A stretch of DNA of 64,000 nucleotides from Sabellastarte sp. h YS-2021 (lineage: Eukaryota > Annelida > Polychaeta > Sabellida > Sabellidae), in NCBI GenBank assembly GCA_964017235.1, contig OZ024930.1, positions 25,920,614 to 25,984,613 on the forward strand. The letters are read 5' to 3'. Positions 33,397 through 43,585 of the stretch are shown here, piece after piece. A program made the position numbers and the translations under genes. The notes under the pieces are model-generated. The model made no database searches. It was not told where the DNA came from and was given only the letters and a program-made list of their open reading frames with translations. Each line of letters starts with the position of its first letter. The first letter of the stretch is position 1.

Positions 33397-33613
33397 GTGG
33401 TGGTGGACCAATTCACGCCCGGGTACCAATTCAGGCCCACCCTCAATTTTCTTGGAGATTTAGAATTTTTCATGGAGAAGATGTTTACCACATCATAGAT
33501 AATCATCAAATGGATCATTTACATTTGTAATTTATTGTTTAACTGTGATTGTTTTGGATAAATTTAGGGGTGGGCGTGAATTGGTACCCGGGCGTGAATT
33601 GGTCCACCACCAC
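33397..33613. mobile_element. TA-type inverted-repeat element, CCAATTCACGCCC family
   Basis: Near-perfect ~47-bp inverted ends: TAGTGGTGGTGGACCAATTC on the left (target TA at 33395-33396) and the same inverted on the right (TA at 33614-33615). Each arm carries the motif twice, ACCAATTCACGCCC and ACCAATTCAGGCCC. The centre is about 120 bp, non-coding. Removing it joins the two parts of the host element. Confidence 0.9.
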
Positions 33614-33785
33614 TAAACAGTTTATTTTGTGTACTTTATGTCAGTAAATTATTTTTATAACTTGCGCTTGTGTCAATACATCTTTTAATAAAAAGAAACC
33701 CACGGAACTTCACTTAAAACAAACAAAAATAAGGAGTTTCTGTCCAAGGTGTGCCAAGTTATGGCGCCAGTAGCAGTACCATGTA

Positions 33786-34231
33786 CACTGGGCGATAATT
33801 GGTTATAAATATTCAAAACTTCTCATATGCAACATGTCATCAACGATCCAATGTGGATTACAATAGCTTCATATATAATACAACTTTTTATATTAAAATA
33901 TATATATTAAAATATTATACTATCCAAGCAGATTTCACATAAAAATCCACCTCACCCTGTGAACCATACACCAGTTTACGGTTTCGATCTGCGCATGTGC
34001 AATGGTAGTTCCTGTCTTCCGCTTTTCTTCCTGGGAGAGTAAACAAACGTTTCAGGATAAAGACATTCACGTTACAGAATTTTATGATTTCTGAATGTTT
34101 TCCATATATATTTTTATTAAGCTCTCATCAAAAGTTTGTTCTGAATTTATATGTGGTAACTATATGTTTTTGTGGCTTAAGTCATGATATTTAGTTTATA
34201 TTTAAGTAAAATCATCTATTATCGCCCAGTG
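33786..34231. mobile_element. TA-type inverted-repeat element, CACTGGGCGATAAT family
   Basis: TACACTGGGCGATAATTGG at the left and the inverted ATTATCGCCCAGTGTA at the right, TA duplicated at 33784-33785 and 34232-34233. The right half (from about 33960) is shared with 42685-42945. The right end of a further copy is at about 42940 ('tttcacccagtgta'). Confidence 0.8.
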
Positions 34232-34390
34232 TATATGCAATACATATGTCTATGTAGCAGGGGTTATAAAATGCTGAATAACTTTGGCATTTATCGATCA
34301 ATTTTGGCCAAATAAAGACCACAAGAAAGTGCATTTTCAAAGCTTTCCAAATATAAAAGGTTAGCAGATATAAGTTCAACGACTGATTTT
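33960..34390 (+). repeat. Dispersed repeat shared with 42685-43065
   Basis: Shared blocks include 'ggagtaaacaaac' (or gagagtaaac), 'tcaaaagtttg', 'ggtaactat', 'taactttggcatttatc' and 'aaagctttccaaatat'. Similarity continues beyond the inverted-repeat end at 34231, so a larger segment was duplicated. Part of it also appears inverted near 36885-37135. Confidence 0.7.
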
Positions 34391-34542
34391 TGAGTAATTT
34401 TTTTTAAAAAGCTTAAATGTCAGATTTTAACATATATAAATTGCTTTAACATAAGATGGAAACATGCATCCACTACTGTAAATCGATTATGCCTTTGCAG
34501 GTATGCATGAAAAACAATTTTTTTAAATATTTTTTTGAGATG

Positions 34543-35121
34543 CAGGGGCGGATTTCATGAAAGGTCTCAGACTTAGCCCAGCCACTGGCTCAAATCTGAG
34601 CCTTCTGACTCAGCTAAGTCTTTGTCTCAAATGGTTTTCACAGAAGGGGTCTCAGTTGAGACCAAGCTTATCAAATAACCACAGTGGTTTTCTGTGTCAT
34701 GTGACCATTTTTTGTAGTCAAAATATTCTACTGATGACATATATATTCCTTGTTTGACACATAATATCTCTGGCTAAATACCATTTTGCAATGGGAAACC
34801 TTGTAAACATGTTAAAACACCCAAAGACTACTTCAGGGGCTTGTTTTATATACGTGTACCCTATTTTCAGCCATTTCAAATTTTGAAGTGATGAAAGAAT
34901 TATGGCGGCCATATTTGAGCCTTTGTTTACAAAACTTAAGCCCACTTTCAACCAGTCTCAATATTTGAGCCAGTGGCTCAGCCAAAGCTGAGATTGAGAC
35001 CTTTTGTGAAATCCATTAAGGCTGAGCCCATGGCTCAAGTAAAATATTCCAATAATTTGAGACAAAAGTCTCAAATTTGAGCCTGAGACCGGGCTAAGAC
35101 CTTTCGTGAAATCCGCCCCTG
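34543..35121. mobile_element. hAT-like MITE with CAGGGGCGGATTTCA ends
   Basis: CAGGGGCGGATTTCATGAAA at 34543 and its inverted match (CAGGGGCGGATTTCACGAAA) ending at 35121. CAGGG...CCCTG ends are typical of hAT elements. The arms contain many GGCTCA/TGAGCC and GAGAC/GTCTC words, giving further inverted similarity. Flanking 8-mers do not match. Non-coding, 579 bp. Confidence 0.8.
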
Positions 35122-35160
35122 AACTATTTTTTTTTGGAAATTGTTTATCTATTCTTATAA

Positions 35161-35268
35161 AAAAATTAAGTGTTACCTCAGACTGAGAGGCCTGGGTTTG
35201 ATTCCCAGTGATGTGTAAATCAAGACATCATAGCTTAGTGATAGAGCACTCAGTCTGGGTGTAAATAT
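35161..35268 (+). other. Permuted tRNA-like sequence, left copy
   Basis: On the plus strand a tRNA 3' half comes first: CTGAG, a short variable stretch, then CTGGGTTTGATTCCCAG (a T arm with a 5-bp stem and 7-base loop), then TGATGTG. After about nine bases the 5' half follows: GACATCA, TA, GCTTAGTGATAGAGC (D arm), A, CTCAG. If the halves are swapped, the acceptor pairs 6 of 7, the D, anticodon and T stems pair, and the break falls in the anticodon loop. It is a perfect circular permutation, though a tandem tRNA-like repeat cut at this phase would look alike. Confidence 0.6.
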
Positions 35269-35348
35269 TAAGTTAAATCTACACTGACTTTAGACCTTGC
35301 CATATTAATTATACAGCTGTATTTTCTTACATTTTTACATCATGATTA

Positions 35349-35540
35349 CCGTAAATTTCCAAAATAACACCCAGGTTCAAATAAACGCCTGGTTCAAATT
35401 AACGCCTGGTACCAAGCACACTGTTTACAATATATAACACTGTTTTTTGTATTTCAAAAGAACGCCTGGTTCAATTTAACGCCTGGTCTGATACCATTTG
35501 AAAATAATTAACACCCGGGCCATATTTTGAAAAAATACGG
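35349..35540. mobile_element. TA-type inverted-repeat element, TACCGTA/AACGCC family
   Basis: Left end TACCGTAAATTTCCAAAATA, inverted right end TACCGTATTTTTTCAAAATA, TA at 35347-35348 and 35541-35542. The phrases AATAAACGCCTGGTTC, AATTAACGCCTGG, AGAACGCCTGGTTC and TTTAACGCCTGG give two motif copies per arm. 192 bp, non-coding. Confidence 0.85.
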
Positions 35541-35639
35541 TATGCACATAACATAAATACAAGACAATACATGAAGCTGTACAATGTATTCAAGTGTAAG
35601 TGTCAATAGAAATAGCACAGTTAAGTAAAACTACATAAA

Positions 35640-35740
35640 AGATTTTAAAGGTCAAGGTCACTGCAGGATGGTGAAAGGTCAAATCAAAGTCCTACCAAGA
35701 TGTTGTACAACTGCACTCCCTAACTAATAGGTGACAACTT
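35640..35740 (+). repeat. Fragment of one GGTCA unit
   Basis: 'gattttaaaggtcaaggtcac' then 'aaaggtcaaatcaaagtc' and 'actccctaac' match a single unit of the arrays elsewhere. Confidence 0.75.
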
Positions 35741-36284
35741 TTGTATTGTCAATTTATAATAAAAATATTGTTTGTATGTAATAAATAATACAAGTAAGTA
35801 ATAAAGTAATATAAGTATAATAAAGTAATATAAGTAATAAATAAATAAATAATGTAATAAATAATACATTTGCCCGCCCCTCCCATAAAAAAGAACTTAC
35901 TTTAAAATAATTACAGATTTGTGAGTGGTCATGTAATATGTGAAGACCATGGGTTTGAACCAAATAAATATTATCTCCAAATTTTATCTTGCAACCTTTG
36001 TAATATCAAGTTATGATGGATTTTTGTCAAGTGCAACATGTAACTTGGTGCTTTTTAACACACAACACCATGTTGCTCTTTGTGCATCATATTGGACTTC
36101 AATATCAGAATTCAGGGAAACATGTGTTCCCTGGGCCATAGTATTTTCGATTTTTTAACAAAACATCTAATCACCTCTAAAAATATTAATATGCATGAAA
36201 ACATTAAACAAATTTTTGAGTTTTTTATTTGTTAAGTGGTGGTTCACATTCTAGATTTAACTAATATTTAATTTGCTTGCAATT

Positions 36285-36400
36285 GCAAACACCCAGACTG
36301 AGTGCTCTATCACTGAGCTATGATGTCTTGATTTACACATCACTGGGAATCAAACCCAGGTCTCTTAGTCTGAGGTTGCACTTAATTTTTTTTAATAAGG
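36285..36400 (-). other. Permuted tRNA-like sequence, right copy (inverted)
   Basis: Reverse complement of 35161-35268 with few changes. Here the D arm reads GCTCAGTGATAGAGC with a perfect GCTC/GAGC stem. The flanking 'aaaaaaattaagtg' is also shared. The two copies form about 105-bp inverted repeats bounding a 1.24-kb segment, so they may be the termini of a mobile element. Confidence 0.6.
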
Positions 36401-37135
36401 ATAAAAATTTCCACTGACTTTTATATCTTAAAAACTGTTCTTAATTTCTCCAAGCTATGTAACAAATGTGCACAAACTGTAAGTTCTAGTAACACAGAGA
36501 CAATATTTGAAAGGTCAAGGTTGCTATGGCCTGACCTCAGGTGGGATTAAATGTACAAATATAGTCAACAAAAAATAGTGCTCATGAATATTCATATCTG
36601 CATATGATTTTCTAACTTACCTTCCAAAAGACTTTATAAGAGTATAACAGATAAGCAGATAATAGGGAATTCTGGCGAAATTGACCTTTATATGACCTCA
36701 GGGTCTTTGGCTTGAACTTAATGTTTAAACTGCAATTTCTCAACCATTTCTTTTGAATTTGATGCAGTAAAAAACGAACAGAAGCTCTGTAAACATACCT
36801 CTCTATTGATGTATGCAACACATTTGTAGGTTTCAGAAATATCAAAGAAATATTGGCACTTGTTAATAGTACTAATTTGACAACTGGCAGTGGGCGAAAA
36901 TAGGAGATATTGTATTAAAACTGCAGCATATAATTTTCATAAATTCTATAGTGTATACAGAACGAATTTATATAATTTATTCCTCCATTTCCAGTAATAA
37001 TTTTAATAATATATATGTGTTGATGTACAGTATCCATTGAAATTGATTTTCGCTACTTCCTGGTTCTTCTGTCACAGACGTTTTTTGTTTACTCTCCCTA
37101 ATTAAATATTCAAAATGTCGGAACGGAACCGTAAA
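36401..37135. other. Spacer with an inverted partial copy of the 34-kb dispersed repeat
   Basis: About 36885-37135 read inverted gives 'accagtttacggttccg', 'gagagtaaacaaa', 'aaccaggaagtag' and ends at 'ttttcgccca', matching 33965-34050 and the motif near 34225. The rest is unassigned. Confidence 0.45.
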
Positions 37136-37138
37136 CTG

Positions 37139-37235
37139 GTGTATTCTCTCGCGAGACTTTTTCCTCTCGAAAAAAGATCCCGCCATTCTCTCGCGAGACT
37201 TTTTCCTCTCGAAAAAAGATCTCTCTCAGAAACCG
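37139..37235. promoter_or_regulatory. Two tandem TCTCGCGAGA elements
   Basis: 'ttctctcgcgagactttttc' followed by 'ctctcgaaaaaagat' occurs twice, 46 bp apart (about 37142 and 37188). TCTCGCGAGA is a known animal promoter element bound by BANP. They lie in a short CpG-rich island within AT-rich DNA. No gene start could be linked. Confidence 0.45.
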
Positions 37236-37299
37236 TCGTGTCTATGGCCCGTTGTATATCTACGCGCCACTTTACTGTGTTCATGCGCCAACAAGAATA

Positions 37300-39054
37300 G
37301 TTTTTAAAAAAGATTTTTTTCTATCCAGCAATAGTATAAAATAGTTTGAAAATTCATAAAAATGTCACTTTTGGCTCGATTTTGACAAGTAATACACCAT
37401 TTTAAAGCTTATAACACGTAGCATCTATATATGATGGTTACACATGCCATTTAAATGGAGAAAAACGTGAACTTTTGGTCGCAAGGTACCTAGTCATGTA
37501 AAGATTTTTCCTTATCTAACTTCAACAAAATCTTATATCCTCTAAACTGGACATGCATATTTTATACTGGAAACAAATATTTTAGATGTCTGCAAACAAT
37601 ATTGTATCCTACAATTAATTCTAACTTAAGAGAATCAACTATAAGCATATGGAAAATATTATCGGAAATTGATGTTTGGCTAAAATGTTACAGACAAATT
37701 ATTTTATAATTTTCAGAAACCTTAATTATTGCGTTTTGTATAGTGTTAAAGTTTGTATGAGACATCTTTTTGCTATTTATGTTTAATTTTTTAGTGTAAT
37801 TTCATACAGCTTTGTTGTGTATTTCATTTATTTTTGTTGACATTTTTTGTATATATTACTTGGTTGTCATATAATATAATTTCAAAGCAAAATCAAAAAA
37901 AAAAAAAATAAATAAATAAATAAATAATAAAAATAATATTAATAATTTTTTAAATTCTATAAAGAATTTGTTAATTTTTTGCATGTATAGGTACGAATTG
38001 AAATAAACCATTATTATTATTACTGTTATTAATAAAATATATTTTATTTTATTTTTTCATTATATTTTATTATTCTCATTTATTGTCAATAATATTTGCA
38101 GCTTTCTTGTAAATTTTAATGAATTTTGGGTTGAACATATACAATTTCCATTCAAAAATATATTTTACTAATATACCATTTTAAAGCTTACAACACTTGG
38201 TATCTATCTATAATGGCAAGAGATCCCAGTTGAATGAAGAAGCATGAGATTTTTTTATTATTTAAGAGAATGCGAGATATTTTTAATTTTCAATAACTAA
38301 GCTAATTCTATGTTTTGTGTTAATTTATTGCTGCTTTATACATTAATTTTCATGTTACATATTTTTGTTTTAAATATATTTGCAAATTTAAAATTTCATT
38401 GTGGTTCCAATCCCAATTACATTTTGATTGGTAATAGTTTTTTAAAAATTTATAACCCAGAGCTAATGTATGCTGGTTAATGAGCATCTCAGCCAACCAG
38501 TACAAAAATGTAAAAAAAAACTCTGGCATCTGGGGTTCTTGTGGTAAGTCGGGCTTATCACCTATACTATTTTTTAAATGCTTAAACAAATGTTATTTTT
38601 ACAAAAAACAAAAAAAAAAATGCTAAAAGATCATTTTCAGAATACATAGTGAGAGTAACAGATATTTATTACATAAATTTTTTTTAACTTCTGCTAGTCA
38701 TATTTTCAAATATTTTTTATATATACACACCGAGATTTATTGTTTATTTCAATGTAAAACATTTGTTAAATGTATGCATGTACAGGTATATAGAATATAA
38801 AATTATATTTCTTTGAAAAATTAGTTGTAAAAATTTTTAATCACACAGGTTTAATAGCCAGCAAAATCCACAGATCACCATGTCAAAACATCTTAGAATT
38901 ACTACTGGTTTTGAAACTCAATTTTCGCCCACCTAAGAAGACTGAAAACTATATTTTAAAAGATAGTTTCATGAAGAAAAATTACTATGTTGAAGATATA
39001 TATGTATATTTTTAAGGAAAATTAAGAAGGGCGACTGTTATGACAGAAAACATT
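37300..39054. other. AT-rich spacer, low-complexity patches
   Basis: Has A-rich and (AAAT)n stretches near 37895-37930 and 'taccattttaaagctta' twice (37398, 38173). No gene recognised. Confidence 0.4.
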
Positions 39055-39639
39055 TATTTTCGAGCATTTTTCATGCTACGGAATCACTTCCTGGTTGAAA
39101 AGTAGTTCTTTGTTTACTCTCGCGGTTTCTGTGAGGGTTTGTTTCGAGGAAAAGCAATTCCCGCGTGAGGATGAGATCCCGCGTGAGGATGCCTGTGAAC
39201 TCGGAGCTGACAATACTAAAATCAAACATATTTACTGGTGTAACTTCGTAACACCAGATAAAGTGCACAAATACTTACACACATAAAAAAAACAAAAAAA
39301 AAACAAAACATTCATCCAGTGCATTAATTGATTGCATTCTTATGCTAAAATGGATTTACATAGAAACATCATACGTGTAATATTATGCAGATCCATAAAA
39401 ATAACTGAGTTCATTTTTTTGTATAAGAAATACTGTAGTAATGCAGCGTTCTTTACAGCCGTAAACAGGACTTCACAGCCTGTAAATTGGTCAAGAACGG
39501 TCTCACAGGTGGTATATACCACTCGTGAGTTGGGTGCCTCCAGAGACTTTCCAAACTTTGACCTTCACCTCTAATGACAACAAAGATGCAGAATACATGT
39601 GCTTTCGTTATAAAAAACATGTTAAATGAAGTGTTTCGG
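39055..39639. other. Spacer; short match to the 34-kb repeat
   Basis: 'cacttcctggttgaaaag...tttgtttactctcgcggtttctg' resembles 37060-37140 inverted and 34000-34050. Otherwise nothing recognised. Confidence 0.35.
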
Positions 39640-41946
39640 CAGTTGCTTTATCTTTCATTCTTTTGGATGTTCACTCAACGCATGTAATCAAGAAGTTGAA
39701 TAACATGTTTCAAAGTGAACATAAACAAGTGAAAGAGTTAAAGTACATGCTAGATACAGAAAGGGAAAGGAACAGTGACTTACAGCAAAGCTTAGAGTTG
39801 CAACAAAGTCAGTTACACTCTAAAGTCAGTGAGATCGGCATTCTTGAAATGGCGTACAAATATCATGTAGCTGAAGTCAAATCCTTGAAAGAAAAAGTGT
39901 CTAGTCTCTGGTGCTGGGAATCGCCACCAATTTTCATGGTCGATTATTCGTCCATTTTTCCGAGCAATGATCGACCCATAATCGATTATTTTACACCATT
40001 ATTGTTTATTATTTAAGAAACACTTTCCAGGACAAAGTTTAGGTCAATCTGGTAAGAATAACGGTGTTCCAACATTTAGAATCTACCAAAAGCACCCACT
40101 TCCTGTAAATATGGTGGTAGACATAAACAAACTTGAAATTCAAGACAAAACTGTCAGTTTATTAAGTAAAAATACCTAAAATATTTTTAAAATACGTGGA
40201 TATTGATATAAATCAGGAAAGGTAAGATATAAGCTTAATAATCGATCATTAGAAAACGTCAGTGACCAACCACGATTCTACACTGTCACTGACGATTAAT
40301 CGACAATACGTCTAATCGCCACACCACTACTAGTCTCAGAAAAGAATGTGAATCTCTCCCTGGAATATTATCAGAACTTGGAGAACAACGGTCTGAAACA
40401 GTGAAATACAGGGATGAAAGAATGTCAGCTCTGATAGAAAACTACCAGCCGAAGATAGCGAACAAGAAGTTGGATTATGAAAAGAGGGAGGAAAGGAAAC
40501 ACAATAGGGTGTTACAGAATGAAATAAAACATCTGCGCATTTCCTGTCAAAATTTGACACATGAAAATAAGATGCAAAGACAGGGCCTCCTTAAACAAAT
40601 CAGGAGATATATTGGACCCAAAGTTAATATAGATACTTGTGACTGTCCTCTTGTTGAAAGCCAGTAGTTATTCACTGAATCAGCATCTAGTATTGACAGC
40701 AATTGTGTCTCGACTGTGAAGGTCCATACGGTAAGCCAGGGTTCTTCAGTTGCCAAAATAGTGGATACACCAACACAGATCTCAACTGCTGTGCTGCAAA
40801 ATTATCAAGTCTTGCAGAAACTATGTCAAGGTTGTCTTACCAAACATCTTCTTGCAAGGAAAAGGTAATCTTTCAGCATTCTTCACCACTGTTGGATGTC
40901 CAGCTTCTCGGTTCTTTGCTTACGGGTATACCCACTGGATTTGACATGATGAGTCATTCAGTAATTGAACAAAATATCAGTGTTGGGAGTTTCTGCTCTA
41001 CTGAAATACTTGTCATGAGAACAACACAGTGTTCACAGCAGATGCCAAGTATTGTGTTGTGTCCAGCAGTTACAGATGTTTCAGCCATCAGTGTACATGA
41101 TAGAGCTACTGGAGAAGGTGTCAATAAACTGGTCACAACATCATTGCCATGTATACAGTATCAAATGGGTGAACATAGTGACACACAGAGTGGTTACTTG
41201 CCTGCTTGTTCTGAACCAAAAAGGTATCCTCTGGTCAAAACATGGGTTTTCTGGAACAGCAATTATGAGCGACCAAAGTCAAGAGCAAATGAACCTGTCC
41301 AAGATGTCAAAAGCCATGAACTGCAACATACTTCGGTTAAAACAAAGCATTCAAAGAAAAGATGCTTTTTCCATGGTTGCCATATGGAAACTTCCAACAT
41401 AAAAAACATGTTATTGGAAGACATCTACCTCGCTTTGTTTCAAGAAAAGCACAGTTATCCTTAGAAGAACAAATGCAAAGGTATGAAGATCTTCTGTTAT
41501 CTGCTGCAAGGGATACTGGCTGCCTTTCACTTGCTGGACTATTAAAGCTTGTCATCAGAAAGAAGTGGTTCCCAAAATGTAGATCTAGAAATCCTGAGCT
41601 TCATAAGGATGATCAGCAACTCATCGAGAACTTCAACTTCTGGTTAACTGGCCAGGAACTTAATCACCACCCAAGTATCAGTCCACCCAGTTGCACTGCT
41701 TTGTTGTTGCGCTGTCGAGTACTTGGTGTACTCCTGAGCAATGTTGCCAGATGTAGGGATCCACAATCTCAGCCAAGGTACAACTCCGCTGTGTGGAGAC
41801 GACATCCTGTACATTCACAACAGTCAGAAAATATTCCCCCCAACAGGCAATTTCGATTGACTGAACCCAGGGTCTGTGTGCAGTCTCTCTTGACCACAGA
41901 GAACTGGACTGATTTACATTCTGGTTACATGTCATCGGACTTTTAA
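39640..41946 (+). pseudogene. Broken coiled-coil protein gene (probable retrocopy)
   Basis: Three long coding pieces follow one another on the plus strand. Piece 1 (39648-39908, then 40338-40664) is a charged coiled coil: VIKKLNNMFQ..., then EVKSLKEKVSSL and, after the insertion, RKECESLPGILSELGEQRSE to PLVESQ. Piece 2 (40703-41461, with parallel open frames) is Ser/Thr-rich. Piece 3 (41362-41946) has RKAQLSLEEQMQRYEDLLLS and ends SSDF. The pieces are in different frames, no convincing introns separate them, and there is no good ATG (the first open codon run follows TGA). I do not recognise the family; a ciliary or centrosomal coiled-coil parent is possible but unproven. A hAT-like element interrupts piece 1. 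Confidence 0.55.
39909..40329. mobile_element. hAT-like MITE inside the coiled-coil frame, 8-bp TSD
   Basis: Same family as 25296-26625: TGGTGCTGGGAATCGCC at the left, GTCTAATCGCCACACCACTA at the right. Flanked by CTAGTCTC at 39901-39908 and 40330-40337. The TSD plus element adds 429 bp, so the downstream frame is kept, but the element itself carries stops. Confidence 0.9.
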
Positions 41947-42029
41947 AAATAAATGAAAGCATTAACCAGGTAGTCATGGTTATGCTATTATCTCTAACCA
42001 GAATGTCTCAACAATAACTGAATATTATC

Positions 42030-42240
42030 TTAAAGTAACAAAACAGGGGGGAATGTAGTAATTACCGATTGGCGGAAATCACGTTCGTCTGCGAGATCTC
42101 GTCCTTGACCCCAGAGGTCATGTGACTTGAAGAGGCGGCGGGATTTAAAACAACACAATGTAAACAGAACCTGGCTTGACTTCAAACAGTGAACACCTTC
42201 CTGTGGTAACTTCACAAGTGAGTACCAAAACACTTCAATA
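42030..42240 (+). other. Possible solo LTR edge or promoter-like segment
   Basis: A purine run (AACAGGGGGGAA) directly precedes TGTAGTAATTACC, as at the 3' LTR border of Gypsy-type elements. CpG-rich sequence with TTTAAAACAACACAATG and a splice-donor-like CAAGTGAGT follow. No second LTR copy is present, so this stays tentative. Confidence 0.2.
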
Positions 42241-42684
42241 CTTCACCCTTGCCCCTACTATTAGAACTAACTTACCTCACATATTGAAAAAAATATCATG
42301 TGACTAACGAAAATAGAAAACCTAAAAATATTTATATGACTTTATATTCATCCACTATATTATGAGTAGATTACACTGAACACATTATTATAGTATTTTA
42401 TGTTTCTATCACTTTACAACACATTAATACACGATACAATACAAGATATATAAGACTTACTTTAATGTTTACTGTATGGAACGAAGACAACAAGTGCTGG
42501 CCAGCACAAGGGTCTGCACACACCAGACTTCTCCCGAATTGCTCACGGATCACTTATGGTGGAGCTACACTTCTCCGAATGTTAAGCGACAGTCACACAT
42601 CCCCGATTTCACAGCTTACAACATTATGATAACCACTTTGAAGTTACCTGGCAGATCATTTCCATTAACACAAGAGTATATGGT
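42241..42684. other. Unassigned spacer
   Basis: One open frame (42476-42745) without recognisable features; the end overlaps a repeat. Confidence 0.35.
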
Positions 42685-43065
42685 TTCAATCTACGATTGT
42701 GTGGTGGAAGTTGTTGTTTTCCACTTTTACTTCCTGGTGGAGTAAACAAACATTTTAGGAAATAATCATTGACATTCTAATATTTTATTATTTCTGAATA
42801 TTTCCCCCCTTCATATATTTGAGGAATTTTTAATCAAAAGTTTGCTATACATTTATTTATGGTAACTATGCACTTTTGTGGCTTATTATATTTAGGTTAT
42901 ATTTCAGTAAAATCCCCTATTTTCACCCAGTGTATATCCATTACTTTACCATGTTACTCTGACAGGGGGTTGTAAAATAGTGAATAACTTTGGCATTTAT
43001 CAACCCATTTTAGCCAAGTAAACACTACAACAAAGTTAATTTCCAAAGCTTTCCAAATATATCAA
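42685..43065 (+). repeat. Second copy of the dispersed 34-kb repeat
   Basis: Colinear with 33980-34385, including the end 'tttcacccagtgta' of the inverted-repeat element. Joined at 43060 to a GGTCA fragment ('atcaacttcctacacctta'). Confidence 0.7.
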
Positions 43066-43340
43066 CTTCCTACACCTTATTTTTTCTGAGATACAGCCCG
43101 GGAGGGACCACGGTGGCAGAGTGGTAACACTCTCGCCTCCCACCTCTGAGGCCGGGGTTCGATCCCCAGCACGGCCTCAAGTGGGAAAGCTGGTAGTTGC
43201 TTGCCGTTGGTCGGCAGTTTACAGTACAGAACCCTAGCAAACTATATGTACTGGTTTCCTCTGCCCTTCCAACTACCCGTCGTGATATGACATGTACAGT
43301 GTTGAAAGCGACGTAAAACCCCAAATAAACAAAGCGAGTC
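43066..43340 (+). mobile_element. tRNA-derived SINE, copy 1 (with duplicated flank)
   Basis: Same SINE as at 44397, with A box TGGCAGAGTGG and B box GGTTCGATCCC and tail AAACCCCAAATAAAC. Its left flank (CTTCCTACACCTTATTTTTT, CTGAGATACAGCCCGG) is identical to the left flank of copy 2, but there is no TSD on the right, so this is a duplicated fragment and not an independent insertion. Confidence 0.88.
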
Positions 43341-43585
43341 AGTCGGACAGAAGGAAAAAAAAGTACAATACTACCAAGGCCAAGAGGTCAAATGCCATTT
43401 ACATTTATTAGGTTTAAATAAGGGTTCTAAAATGGCGGACTCCAGCTCCCAGCCATGTTCACTTTTTTACTAGCTATAACTGTTAGCTATTGGATTGTTT
43501 TTTGTCTTCTGTGGGATATATGTATAATGTTTCATACAAATTATTTAATTTCCTTCCATTATTTGTCATTTAAGCTTATAAATTA
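43341..43585. other. Unassigned spacer
   Basis: No feature beyond an AAAATGGCGG word near 43430. Confidence 0.35.

Larger units (their letters stand above)
31859..33776 (+). mobile_element. TA-type inverted-repeat element (GGCACAA family), copy 1, split by two insertions
   Basis: The ends are TACAGCCTGGCGTCATATAA and, inverted, TACTGCTACTGGCGCCATAA, with TA at 31857-31858 and 33777-33778. The body has GGCACAAACCTTAACTTAGC in the left arm and TGCCAAGTTATGGCGCC in the right. A second copy lies inverted at 60316-61837, and aligning them shows that copy 1 is broken by a LINE fragment (about 32019-33322) and by another element (33397-33613). Without these it is about 0.4 kb. Confidence 0.78.

Noticed and set aside
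41678..41977. 99-residue minus-strand frame opposite the coiled-coil pseudogene
   Set aside because: Shadow of the plus-strand frame, no recognised domain.
43101..43180. Functional tRNA gene at the SINE head
   Set aside because: Good Pol III boxes, but the sequence continues into a SINE body and tail, and the same unit recurs with a TSD at 44397.
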